Of a stretch of 64,000 bases of DNA, positions 35,773 to 44,389 are shown one piece after another. Below the pieces are notes generated by a model. That model worked only from the letters and a program-made list of their open reading frames with translations. It was not told the DNA's origin and made no database searches. Origin of the DNA: JADHUC01 sp964623055. GTDB taxonomy: Bacteria > Planctomycetota > Planctomycetia > Pirellulales > Pirellulaceae. Each line of letters opens with the position of its first letter. Position 1 is the first letter of the stretch. The position numbers were made by a program, and so were the translations under genes. The DNA lies in assembly GCA_964623055.1 (NCBI GenBank), contig CAZURK010000018.1:1-64000 (forward strand), in the 5' to 3' direction.

Positions 35773-36732
35773 TTAGTACTCAGGCGGCAGGGCATGGGCG
35801 TCGGTGATCTTGTCGCCCAAGGTCAGCAGCCACCGCTCGCCGTCGGATTCGATGATCACGTCCTGGCCGTAGACTTCGGCGATCGTGCAGACCAGTGGAC
35901 CGATTTCGAACACCTCGCCGAGTGGGACCTTTTTGACTTCGTTTGTGGTGCGCATGGTAAGCCACACTTCCGGCTCGCCGTTCACGATATTGATCGTCGT
36001 AAGATAGGTGTGATCCATGGGATCCGCGGTGCCGCCGGTGCCCATGCCGAATAGATTGCGGCGGTCGATGACGTCGTATTCCTCCAGTGTGTCGGAAGCG
36101 AGACGATCCGCGACGCGCCAACTTCGCTCGCGGAACGCGTCAACGACCGTCTGCTGGCCCTCGCTCCCATCGCCAGCCGCCGTCTGGCCCAGCGCCAAGG
36201 CTTCGATTGACATAGACAGGTCCAGTCGGTTCCCTTGTGCCGGCGGCTTGATGGTCAACGAACGAATCTGATGCAACAGGTCTGTTTGATAGAAGGCGAA
36301 CAGGAAGATTTTCAGTTGTTCAAGCGTCCCGTGCGCTCGGACGGAAAACGACAGCGTGTAGTAGAGCCCCTTTTTCTGGGCGACGGGCTCGCTGGATCTT
36401 ACACTGGGATTCAGCAACCTGACGTCGTCGACCAATTCAAGCAGCCACGCCCTATACAGCGAACGGGCAACCTCCGTTTCGCCGGGCAACGCTTGACCTC
36501 TCCAACGGGTCAACTGCTTGCTGGCGATTCGCAGCCGCGCAAGCGCCTCCTTGCGCTTCTTGATATCCTGCTTCAGACTTACCGTCTTTGCACGTGCCTC
36601 GTCAATTGGGCGGCTCATGCCCTTATGCGCCCAATCGCCGACGAAGAACAGGGCGATTGCACCCATTACGGCCAGCAGCATGTACTGCCGGCGCTTTGCG
36701 GATTTCGAGATTTGGCCCGTGGGTGTACTCAC
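35773..36732 (-). CDS. PilO/GspM-like and PilP/GspC-like assembly protein
   Basis: The product has 319 residues. It has a short cytoplasmic N-terminus, one transmembrane helix (about 18-34) and a coiled coil (EARAKTVSLKQDIKKRKEAL). A ferredoxin-like PilO/GspM domain follows (YYTLSFSVRAHGTLEQLKIF). The C-terminal part (VWLTMRTTNEVKKVPLGEVF to LLTLGDKITD) resembles the beta domain of PilP/GspC. Last gene of the secretion operon, it overlaps the upstream gene as ATGA. It would form the inner-membrane platform with the PilM-PilN-like protein. The fused PilO and PilP parts are usually separate proteins. Confidence 0.65.
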   Translation of the reverse strand: MSTPTGQISKSAKRRQYMLLAVMGAIALFFVGDWAHKGMSRPIDEARAKTVSLKQDIKKRKEALARLRIASKQLTRWRGQALPGETEVARSLYRAWLLELVDDVRLLNPSVRSSEPVAQKKGLYYTLSFSVRAHGTLEQLKIFLFAFYQTDLLHQIRSLTIKPPAQGNRLDLSMSIEALALGQTAAGDGSEGQQTVVDAFRERSWRVADRLASDTLEEYDVIDRRNLFGMGTGGTADPMDHTYLTTINIVNGEPEVWLTMRTTNEVKKVPLGEVFEIGPLVCTIAEVYGQDVIIESDGERWLLTLGDKITDAHALPPEY

Positions 36733-38288
36733 GGTCTTTCATCCTCGGCCGCAGAACGGGCGGCCTTGGCCACAGAACCAACTGCACTGGTGGTGGCTTC
36801 GCCTTCGGGCGCCGCCCTTTGTTCTTCGGGCAGATGACTGACATACGCATCTTTGTTTCGAGGCTTGACGGCTATCGAGGCATCGAAAGACCACGTGTAG
36901 TCCTGCTCCGAGGGGCGTGCCCGAATTGTCGGACTTCGGACGCCCCGGTACTGGTCCCGAATCTGCTGTTCCATCCTTCTAACGATCTTGGGATCGCGTA
37001 CCTTACCATCTATAGCGATCATTCCACCGGCAGACGGCGAAGAGCCCATGGACATCTGCCGGATCACGGCGTCGCGCGGACCGGGAAATCGAATCGAAAG
37101 GTCCCGCAGTTCGTCGAGCCAATTCAGGTCGCGTCTTGTCCAACTGTTGACGGCATTTATCAACGCGGCCTGCCTGGTGGCTTTCTTGGCGATGTCCTTC
37201 AGCTTGTCACGTTCCTGTGTCAGCTTGGCGTTTGTGCTGTTGACATCCGTCAGCGTGGTCCAGAAGTTGTAGCCGATGGCCAGAAGGAACACGGCTGCCA
37301 AGCCTGCGGCGATCAAACCGAGGCGCCAGCGGCCGACGCGCCGGGGCGGCCGCCGTGGCTGTAGGAAATCGACGGAGTGCGAACTCGTGGCCTCGTCCAG
37401 CAGCATGCCCAGCAGCGCTGCAAAGCGCCCTCGATCCGGCGGCATATCATGTGGGCCTGTGCCCAAGACGGCAAACGGATCCATCACTTGGGCCGGTTTC
37501 GACAGTTCGTCAGTGATCCGTTCGGCCAAGTCCTCGTAGTCGTCCGGGCCGCCGAACACACAGACGTTTTCGATTTCTTCTTCGCCAATCTGCTCCCGGG
37601 GTACTGCGGCCAGCGTACGGTTGATTTCGGCCAGTAACCGGTCCGTTGTCTCCTGATCGCCAGCCCCTTCGGGCAGGCGAGCGGTGCGGGAAAAGACGAC
37701 CTGATCTTCCGCAATTACGTTCAGATCAACTTCGCATTCGATACGATTGACCAGCAAACTGACTTCGTCCGCAGCGCGCGGCGACCGCAAGAACACCGAC
37801 GCCGACGCAAATGGCCGCAGAAGCAGGCGACTTGGCTTCAGCCCGGCCGTGTCACATTGACGTTGGACACGATCAAGCTCCTCCGGGGACAAGGCAGCCG
37901 CCGTCACGCGACGCAGGCCATTGGGATCGTCGACCGTGGGGACGAAGTCCAGCACCCATTGATCGGAAATCGCCGCTGCCTCGCGCATGGCCAGGTTCGC
38001 CACCAATTCCGGCAGTTCGTCGTCCTTGGCAGGCGGCAGACTGAAATGCATCAGTTCGATGCTGGAACGCGGCACAGCGACCAACAGTTTTGCCCGGCGT
38101 GCATTGTGTCTGTCTAACGCGTCAGACAGTGAGCTGCCGAAACTGTATCGAGGTTCTGCTGCGCCCTCCGTGACATCCACCAAACGCACCGACGAGGCCG
38201 CGCGGACCTTCACCCTTCGGCCACTGATGCCAGCCAGCACGTAGCGTGCTTCGTGAGGGTCCCAATCTACGGCTAAGAAATAGTTCAT
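36729..38288 (-). CDS. PilM-PilN-like (GspL-type) fusion
   Basis: The product has 519 residues. Residues 1 to about 310 resemble an actin-like PilM/GspL cytoplasmic domain (MNYFLAVDWDPHEARYVLAG, LLVAVPRSSIELMHFSLPP, NVCVFGGPDDYEDLAERI). A transmembrane helix at about 333-353 and a PilN-like coiled coil with a periplasmic domain follow. This is the arrangement of GspL. It links the GspE ATPase to the periplasmic platform. The start at 38288 overlaps the stop of the GspK gene as ATGA; the longer frame to 38531 is not supported. Confidence 0.72.
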   Translation of the reverse strand: MNYFLAVDWDPHEARYVLAGISGRRVKVRAASSVRLVDVTEGAAEPRYSFGSSLSDALDRHNARRAKLLVAVPRSSIELMHFSLPPAKDDELPELVANLAMREAAAISDQWVLDFVPTVDDPNGLRRVTAAALSPEELDRVQRQCDTAGLKPSRLLLRPFASASVFLRSPRAADEVSLLVNRIECEVDLNVIAEDQVVFSRTARLPEGAGDQETTDRLLAEINRTLAAVPREQIGEEEIENVCVFGGPDDYEDLAERITDELSKPAQVMDPFAVLGTGPHDMPPDRGRFAALLGMLLDEATSSHSVDFLQPRRPPRRVGRWRLGLIAAGLAAVFLLAIGYNFWTTLTDVNSTNAKLTQERDKLKDIAKKATRQAALINAVNSWTRRDLNWLDELRDLSIRFPGPRDAVIRQMSMGSSPSAGGMIAIDGKVRDPKIVRRMEQQIRDQYRGVRSPTIRARPSEQDYTWSFDASIAVKPRNKDAYVSHLPEEQRAAPEGEATTSAVGSVAKAARSAAEDERP

Positions 38289-40132
38289 CGTATGCGTTCC
38301 ACGCTCAGCGTATCCAGCGAATAGCCTCGCCCCAGCAGACTGACATCTTTCCAATATATTTGCCGCGGCGGCGAAACGGTAGCGTCTACAACAACTTCCG
38401 CTCGAGCCGATAGTCCAGACGCCTGGTGAAATCCGACGACCTGGGCCCGGAAAACGTCGCCAGCGCCGGTCACGTAGGGCATCAACCCCTTCATCTGAGG
38501 CGCGTCCACAATCTCCTCGGTCAGCAACCATGTCGCGTGGCGGTAGGAGGGGCTACTCTCGTCAATGCCACGGCCACGTTCTGCAATGATCCGCTGGACG
38601 GTCTGCGGCTCCAGACCCGGGACCCCCAACAATACGGCCCTAGGAGCGAGATTGACATTGATTCGGCTGTTGATAATCACATCCTGGATCGTTGTCGTGC
38701 GATCGACCAGCGTGGGCAGGTACTCCTGCATCGCGGCCGGGTCGTCCTCGAAAGGACTCTCGACAATCAGATCTCGTTCTTCTTGTGGGTCGAGGGGGTC
38801 ATCGCTAGGATCCAGACGTTCGTCACTGGGAATCAGAATCCTTGCCCCGATGAGATCTAGCACCGAGTCGATCTGGAAACGAGCCGGTGTCGACAGATCG
38901 ACTTGGTCCATCTCTTCGGCGTGGATAGTCTGAGGCTCGAATTCGTCAGGCTGGACCAGCCGGGGATCGGGGCGAAACCTTCTGGACGTTCTTGCCGCAC
39001 GCGACCGTCTGACCGTCGCCCCCTGGCCGCTCTGCGCCGTCTCGTCATACGGTCCGAATTGACGATACGCAATGATGAATCGCGTCCAGCTTGTATCAAG
39101 CCACTGATCCAGTTGTTGATGCAGCGCCGCCAGGTTCCGCTCGTTCAAATAGATGCGCAATTCGCCATCGCAAGCCGTGTTTCGCTCGGCACTATGAACG
39201 GTCAACAACGAAGCCCAAGGCAGACTGCCGCCGCTCGCTCGCATTGTCGATACGCTGATCGCTCGGCGGACTTCCTGATCGTCTACCTGGTAATTCAGGT
39301 CCCAGTCGTCCCCAAACAGACTGTGACGACTGATGTCGCGCACCAGCAACAGTTCCTCCAAAGACATGGGCACACCATTGCGCGGACCATAGGGAAGGCC
39401 GCGGCCGGCGTAGTACTGGGTTTCCGCTCCGGCCGCGCGGGGTGCATCGTCCGTGTCGATCCAATCCAGAATTGAATCGGCAATGGTGTCGGTCATTCCC
39501 GGCAGATTCATCAGTGCCTCGGCCGCCGCACCTTCCGATTGGCGTTCCCACTCGGACAGAATGGCCAAGTTCAGCCGCGCCGATTCGTCTTGTGCGCCGA
39601 AACGGATGCCTTCGATGCCGCCGTCTTCCACCTGCGGCGAAAGGACGCTGAAACGCACAAGGCCCTCGCCTTCCGAGTCACCCGCGACAACCACTCCACG
39701 GAACAGTGGCGAATTGTCGTGCAGTCCGCCCCGTTGCTGCCGTTCGTCGTGCGAGGCGTCGCAGACAGCTTTCAGCAATTCCTCGCCCGAGGCCAAAGCT
39801 TGCTCCAATTGCAGTTCGTCGCCGTGCAAATGAGCAGCTTTGTTTTCGGTAGACAAGCTGAGAACGAAACTCAGGCCAGCTAGCGAAATCACTGTCACCA
39901 CGACCAACACAATCACAAGAACGATGCCGTTGCGCCTACCGACCGCGGACAGCCGCTTTCGGCCTCTATATGGCCTTGCGTGATTCTGAGGCGCGCTCGG
40001 CGCAGGTCTCCTGACCTCACGGAAACCGCCGACCGCAGGTCTCCCAAATCTGTGAGACTCTACGGTCGCCCCACGCGTGGGGTCGGGAGACCCGCGCACA
40101 GCAGAGTCGATTTGGCTGGTTCTGCGTTTCAT
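38285..40132 (-). CDS. gspK: GspK-like minor pseudopilin with repeat-derived N-terminal extension
   Basis: The product has up to 615 residues. The hydrophobic pseudopilin helix is GIVLVIVLVVVTVISLAGLS. The GspK alpha domain follows, with LMNLPGMTDTIADSILDWID and the C-terminal LLGVPGLEPQTVQRIIAERG, which are helix-hairpin-helix-like segments typical of GspK. The ATG at 40132 overlaps the GspJ stop as ATGA. That start would put about 60 residues before the cleavage site, and they are largely a translated hairpin repeat (40000-40096). A CTG at 39952, behind AGAGG, would give an ideal 8-residue leader (SAVGRRNG) but is a rare start codon. Either way, the repeat has invaded the start region. Confidence 0.75.
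   Translation of the reverse strand: MKRRTSQIDSAVRGSPDPTRGATVESHRFGRPAVGGFREVRRPAPSAPQNHARPYRGRKRLSAVGRRNGIVLVIVLVVVTVISLAGLSFVLSLSTENKAAHLHGDELQLEQALASGEELLKAVCDASHDERQQRGGLHDNSPLFRGVVVAGDSEGEGLVRFSVLSPQVEDGGIEGIRFGAQDESARLNLAILSEWERQSEGAAAEALMNLPGMTDTIADSILDWIDTDDAPRAAGAETQYYAGRGLPYGPRNGVPMSLEELLLVRDISRHSLFGDDWDLNYQVDDQEVRRAISVSTMRASGGSLPWASLLTVHSAERNTACDGELRIYLNERNLAALHQQLDQWLDTSWTRFIIAYRQFGPYDETAQSGQGATVRRSRAARTSRRFRPDPRLVQPDEFEPQTIHAEEMDQVDLSTPARFQIDSVLDLIGARILIPSDERLDPSDDPLDPQEERDLIVESPFEDDPAAMQEYLPTLVDRTTTIQDVIINSRINVNLAPRAVLLGVPGLEPQTVQRIIAERGRGIDESSPSYRHATWLLTEEIVDAPQMKGLMPYVTGAGDVFRAQVVGFHQASGLSARAEVVVDATVSPPRQIYWKDVSLLGRGYSLDTLSVERIR
40000..40096. repeat. Nested paired-hairpin repeat inside the gspK 5' region
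   Basis: GCGCAGGTCTCCTGAC at about 40000-40015 pairs with GTCGGGAGACCCGCGC at about 40081-40096. Between them a second palindrome (GACCG...GTCTC at 40031 onward with GAGAC...CGGTC near 40054-40067) suggests nesting, as at 2550-2731. The whole element is open in the gspK frame. Confidence 0.6.
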
Positions 40133-41184
40133 CGTGACTGCGTGCGGATCCACTCTTCGGGCGAGTAACGAATGGGCGGCTCTCTGGGAGTGGGTCGTGG
40201 TGGCGCGATTCGCCTTGGTGCAAGCCTGACCGGCGGCGGTGCCACCGCGGGTTGCGGCGGCGGCGGAATGACCGCGCGTTGCGGCGGACGCGGGCTGCGA
40301 TACGTCGGCGAACCGGGAAGGTCCACGATCAGACGATACGCCGTGCCCTGTGCCACCGTGGCACCCATGGCCGCCAACTCTTCTTCCTCGATCAAAACGT
40401 CTTCTTCGCCAACACTCTGATCCTCGGCAAGCTCATGCGAATCCACGATCTGCAGGACCACTTCGACGGCGACGGGTAGCGATTTGCGCTGCAGGCTGTC
40501 CCACGCGCTCGTCCAACCGTTGCCGTCAAAGTAGCGAAACTCGGCAGATACCACTTCCGGTACCCACATGACCGATACGTCTGCTGGGTCGACCGCCGGT
40601 GTACTGGTCTGCGCATCGTCTCCCGCAAAATCGCCAAGCAGTTCCATCGCCAATCCGTCGTAGATGTCTTCACTTTCGGGGCCGACGGGGGTCTCGAAGT
40701 CCAGTTCTCGCCGCAACAAACCCAGCCGCGACACGCCGTCGGTCGTGGTTTGGCTCGTGAACGAGTAGTAAACCGTTCGCAACTCGGGGACCCGCGCCTC
40801 GGTAAAATCGCCGGAGGCTGCCCACGAGCGGCCAACCGGAGTGGGGTTTCCTTGCTCGGGAGTAACTTGAAGAACGTCGAAACGCAATTCGTGCTGCGAA
40901 CCAAGCAGTCCGAAGCGTCTCACCGGCGCCGTTCCTTCCGATCTGGCCGACGATCCGCCAACGGGATCTTGAATCGCCGCACGGAGGTCGTCGGACATCT
41001 GCTGCATCAAAGCACGACAAAGCTGGGAGTTTTCGACTTTGGCTTGGCCCTTGTTGAACAGATTCGTGTAGATGCCGAACAGGGACCAAAGGGCCGCCAG
41101 CAAGGTCACCGAAAGCGCGGTGGCCAGCAGCATTTCCACCAACGTATAGCCGGCGGTCTTTCGCGTTCTGCGGGCCGCATTCAT
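40129..41184 (-). CDS. gspJ: GspJ-like minor pseudopilin
   Basis: The product has 351 residues. The prepilin cleavage motif is GYTLVEMLLATALSV after a basic leader. The body is beta-rich, as in GspJ. The last 60 residues are strongly proline-rich (PPPPQPAVAPPPVRLAPRRI), which is not typical of GspJ. The ATG at 41184 overlaps the GspI stop as ATGA, so I prefer it to the ATG at 41193. GspJ forms the pseudopilus tip with GspI and GspK. Confidence 0.78.
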   Translation of the reverse strand: MNAARRTRKTAGYTLVEMLLATALSVTLLAALWSLFGIYTNLFNKGQAKVENSQLCRALMQQMSDDLRAAIQDPVGGSSARSEGTAPVRRFGLLGSQHELRFDVLQVTPEQGNPTPVGRSWAASGDFTEARVPELRTVYYSFTSQTTTDGVSRLGLLRRELDFETPVGPESEDIYDGLAMELLGDFAGDDAQTSTPAVDPADVSVMWVPEVVSAEFRYFDGNGWTSAWDSLQRKSLPVAVEVVLQIVDSHELAEDQSVGEEDVLIEEEELAAMGATVAQGTAYRLIVDLPGSPTYRSPRPPQRAVIPPPPQPAVAPPPVRLAPRRIAPPRPTPREPPIRYSPEEWIRTQSR

Positions 41185-41663
41185 TGAAGCCACTCTACGT
41201 CAAAGGACGAGTCGAACAGAGAGTCAAATTGCCAGTCGAAATCGGCGGAGTCGTCTACCGCGGAACTCGCATCGTGCATCCAGCGGGTAAGCGTGAATTG
41301 CTTTCCTGTAGGCTGCGAAGTGGCAGACCCGGATTCGACCGGATCCTGCATCGTCGTAACGCGAAGCGAAATCAGCCCGAATTGATCAAGCGATTCGACT
41401 TCGATCGAATACACCCAGCCGGGCATGCCGGCCACGGGCTGCGAGTCGACCGAGGCGGCTGGTGCTGCGCCGACGAGGATCTCGTTCAGCGTACTGCGAC
41501 AGATCAATTGCGCCGTGGTCGCATCGGCGGAATCCTCGGCATTTCGCCTGCCCACATAGGCCATTTGGCCGAGCACGATCAGGCAAGCCAGCAGGATCGC
41601 GGTTGCCAGGATCACTTCGAGCAACGAGAATCCGGGGCGACGTTTTCGCTTCATTCGTAACAT
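41181..41663 (-). CDS. gspI: GspI-like minor pseudopilin
   Basis: The product has 160 residues. The leader MLRMKRKRRPG is followed by FSLLEVILATAILLACLIVL, the N-methylated pseudopilin helix. The short globular part carries the conserved Q-I-Y/S-E pattern near PGWVYSIEVES. I chose ATG 41663 (or 41654) because it gives a normal leader. The frame is open up to a TTG at 41837, but that stretch translates a hairpin repeat lying between gspH and gspI. Confidence 0.7.
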   Translation of the reverse strand: MLRMKRKRRPGFSLLEVILATAILLACLIVLGQMAYVGRRNAEDSADATTAQLICRSTLNEILVGAAPAASVDSQPVAGMPGWVYSIEVESLDQFGLISLRVTTMQDPVESGSATSQPTGKQFTLTRWMHDASSAVDDSADFDWQFDSLFDSSFDVEWLQ

Positions 41664-41725
41664 ATCAGCTACGTTCTGTCGCCAAAGGAGTGAACTTCTA
41701 TGGGGCCGTCGGTCTATCGTGTCTT

Positions 41726-41792
41726 CGTTTGACGGCGAGCCGAAGGCGACTGCGGGCCCGGCACACAGTCGCCTTCGGCTTGCCGTTAAACG
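41726..41792. repeat. Paired inverted repeat, CGTTTRACGGC family
   Basis: Arms at 41726-41752 and 41766-41792 match over 27 bases with two mismatches (core AGCCGAAGGCGACTG). A single half copy lies at 53800-53816. It sits between gspH and gspI and is open in the gspI frame. Confidence 0.75.
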
Positions 41793-41833
41793 GGGTTTGT
41801 GGACATTCCTAACTGTCTCCGACATAGTTTCAT

Positions 41834-42469
41834 TCAAAGGCCCTCTAGCCGCCCGCTGTGTTCGGTCTCCAAGCGTTGGACCTCGCCGATGGTGACGGTT
41901 CCGGTTAACCCTCGCAAAGAGAGATCAACAGCGTACCGCGACGTTCCGAGCCGAAGACGTGCGTTCAGCGTCCGGCCGTTGGGATAGAAGACGATCGGCG
42001 CGGACCATTCCTGGCCAGCACGCTCGCCAGCCATGTCTCCAGCGAACTCGATTGCCGGACCCGCATTCGGGTCGAAGAAGACGATATCGTCCGGCAGTTC
42101 ATACGGTGCCGACACATCGTCGTTCAGATCGCGGTTAGACAGACCGTCGTCTTCTGCCGCGTCGCCCGGCGTTATCAGTCCCAACTGGTCCGCCGTATCG
42201 AGTTCGCTGCCGCTTGATATTTCATAAGAGGACGTACCTGGCTGGCACCGAAAGAAGCGGACGCTGCCCGACTGGATAGCGTCCAAGCGGGCTTCGAGCA
42301 ACTGGATTCGCAATTGTCTGGCGGCATCCTGGAGTTGGCCTTTTTGCGACAACCGGTGCACCGATGGCCACGCCAAGCCAGCCACCACAGCCAGAATCGC
42401 AAGGACGATCAATAGCTCAAGCAGCGTATAGCCGTAACGTCGCCGAACCGTCCCAGAAGCGTTGCACAT
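41834..42469 (-). CDS. gspH: GspH-like pseudopilin
   Basis: The product has 211 residues. The leader MCNASGTVRRRYG precedes the helix YTLLELLIVLAILAVVAGLA, with the +5 glutamate. The globular part is a GspH/FimT-type beta domain (ELPDDIVFF, WSAPIVFYPNGRTLNARLRL). I chose ATG 42469 for its normal leader length; a GTG at 42508 is possible. It lies 109 bases downstream of the gspG gene. Confidence 0.77.
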   Translation of the reverse strand: MCNASGTVRRRYGYTLLELLIVLAILAVVAGLAWPSVHRLSQKGQLQDAARQLRIQLLEARLDAIQSGSVRFFRCQPGTSSYEISSGSELDTADQLGLITPGDAAEDDGLSNRDLNDDVSAPYELPDDIVFFDPNAGPAIEFAGDMAGERAGQEWSAPIVFYPNGRTLNARLRLGTSRYAVDLSLRGLTGTVTIGEVQRLETEHSGRLEGL

Positions 42470-42578
42470 AGTTCTGCCAGCCTGCGGGCCAGGCTCCGCC
42501 CGACGCACTGCGTGTACGGGTTCAGGTTTCGGCTTTCAGTAACATCGCAAGTCCACCCCCCAAATCCCGCCAAGGTAA

Positions 42579-43124
42579 TCAAAATTCGGGCTCAGGAAAG
42601 CCGCCATCACCGCTGCCGAAATCGGTGTCGATGTCGATGTCAAGATCTTCGTCGGCACCGCCGAATTCGTCCTCTCCGCTGCTTTCGGTACTCCAACTGC
42701 AGATATCGTCGTCGGTGTCGCTTTCCTTGTCCGGTCCCCACGACCAAATCCTGGGAAAATTTGCTCCTTCTTCGTATTCGTATTCGTATAAGTTGCCCCA
42801 CGGGTCCTTGGGCAATGCATCCGCACTCAAGTACGAGCCGGCCCAACCGGACACCGTCGATTCGTCGGCGTCACTGGGCGGAGTGAGCAGCGCCTGCAGT
42901 CCCTGTTCCGTGGTGGGGAAGGTCTTGGTGTCCACGCGGTACTGCTCCAACGCCCCACGGAACAACCCGATCTGCGTTTGCGTTGCCTGCCGATCCGCTT
43001 TTTCGGACGCGCCGAAAAACCGAGGAACCACCAGCGCGCCTAGCATCACGAGGATCGCAAGAACAATTAACAGTTCCGTCAGGGTGAAGCCCCGACGCCG
43101 TCGTTTTCGAGAGAATCTAGTCAT
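42579..43124 (-). CDS. gspG: GspG-like major pseudopilin with long acidic C-terminal tail
   Basis: The product has 181 residues. The leader MTRFSRKRRRRG is cleaved before FTLTELLIVLAILVMLGALV. The GspG core shows FRGALEQYRVDTKTFPTTEQ, GLQALLTPP and LPKDPWGNLYEYEYEEGANF, plus the calcium-loop region WSWGPDKESDTDDDICSW. Beyond this normal end is an extension of about 38 residues, very rich in Asp, Glu and Gly (EDLDIDIDTDFGSGDGGF). It may bind calcium or cargo. AAGGAG is 7 bases before the ATG. Confidence 0.87.
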   Translation of the reverse strand: MTRFSRKRRRRGFTLTELLIVLAILVMLGALVVPRFFGASEKADRQATQTQIGLFRGALEQYRVDTKTFPTTEQGLQALLTPPSDADESTVSGWAGSYLSADALPKDPWGNLYEYEYEEGANFPRIWSWGPDKESDTDDDICSWSTESSGEDEFGGADEDLDIDIDTDFGSGDGGFPEPEF

Positions 43125-43170
43125 GTGTCACTCCTTCGATGTGTTTTGGGCCGCGCACCGTCGTGCAGCA

Positions 43171-44379
43171 TCAGCCCCCCATGCCGGTCATTGTGTCGAA
43201 TATCGGTAAGAGTAGTGCTACGAGCACGAACCCTATCAAAGCCCCCATGAACAGGAGCATCGCCGGCTCGGCCAATCGAACCATCACGTCGATTTGTCGA
43301 GCCGTCTTGCGGTCGATTCCGTCGGCGATTCCGACCAGTACATCGTCCAGGTTGTTAGCTTCCTCGGCGACGCTGATCATAGCCATCACGGGTTTGGGAA
43401 TCAGCCCACACTCGGCCAATGGATTGGAGAGGGTTTCACCAGCCGAGACGTTCTCTTGCGATTCCCGAATCGCTTTGGCCAGTACGCGGTTGCCGGCCGA
43501 ATCGCTGCTGATCTCCAAGGCCCTTAGCAGAGGTACGCCGTTGCGCAGCAGCGTGCCGAGGATGCGACAGAACCGCGAAACGGCGTAGCCCAAGAAAATG
43601 GGCCCGGCCACCGGGATCTTGAGCTTCCACCGGTCCACCGCCAGTCGGCCACGCTCAGAAGAAATAGCGTGCCGGCCCCAAAGAATGCCGCCCAGAGCGG
43701 CCGCGCCGACGAAGATTCCATATTTCCCCAAGAAATCGCTCGTCGACAGAAGGATAACTGTCGGCAAGGGCAGACCACCCCCGTCCCGTTCCAGACGCTG
43801 AAACAACTCGGCGAACATGGGCACAAAGAAGACGATCAACACCGTGGTAATCACCCCTCCCAGCGACGCCAGGAAGATTGGATAGATCATCGCCCCGGTG
43901 ACGCGCGATTTCAACTCCTGCTGCTTCTCCAGAAAATCCGCCGTCCGCTTAAGCGCATCCTCAAGAAAGGCACCCTCGGATCCGGCGCGTACCATGCTGA
44001 CCGTCAACTCGCCAAACACCTCGGAGTTCTTGGAGAACGCGTCGTCCAGCGTCGTTCCCTCGGCCACTTGGTCCCGCACGTCGGTCAGAACTTCGGCGAA
44101 ACCGGGATGCGGGCATTGGCCGGCCAGAATCGTAAGTGCCTCCAACAGAGCAACGCCGTTCTCCAGCAGATCGGCCAATTGCGAGAGGTTGCTGGATAGG
44201 ACGGATGCCTTGATTCGCCTTCGCGGAAGCCACCGTGGCTTGGTCTTTTCGGCCACGTGCAATGGAAACAGCGACCGTTCAGCCAGCGCAGTCAGCGTCT
44301 CCCTCTTGCTCGAGGCCGTGATGGTGCCGGCGATGTCTTCGCCGGACAGCGTTCGGGCGGTGTACACGAATTCGGGCAT
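43171..44379 (-). CDS. gspF: GspF/PilC-like inner-membrane platform protein
   Basis: The product has 402 residues, the normal length. It has two tandem T2SSF domains, each ending in transmembrane helices. Landmarks are MPEFVYTARTLSGEDIAGTI, LSQLADLLENGVALLEALTI, GAMIYPIFLASLGGVITTVL, LGTLLRNGVPLLRALEISSD and the C-terminal FVLVALLLPIFDTMTGMG. It anchors the ATPase and builds the pseudopilus. It lies 10 bases after the gspE gene. Confidence 0.92.
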   Translation of the reverse strand: MPEFVYTARTLSGEDIAGTITASSKRETLTALAERSLFPLHVAEKTKPRWLPRRRIKASVLSSNLSQLADLLENGVALLEALTILAGQCPHPGFAEVLTDVRDQVAEGTTLDDAFSKNSEVFGELTVSMVRAGSEGAFLEDALKRTADFLEKQQELKSRVTGAMIYPIFLASLGGVITTVLIVFFVPMFAELFQRLERDGGGLPLPTVILLSTSDFLGKYGIFVGAAALGGILWGRHAISSERGRLAVDRWKLKIPVAGPIFLGYAVSRFCRILGTLLRNGVPLLRALEISSDSAGNRVLAKAIRESQENVSAGETLSNPLAECGLIPKPVMAMISVAEEANNLDDVLVGIADGIDRKTARQIDVMVRLAEPAMLLFMGALIGFVLVALLLPIFDTMTGMGG

Positions 44380-44389
44380 GGCCCAAGGC

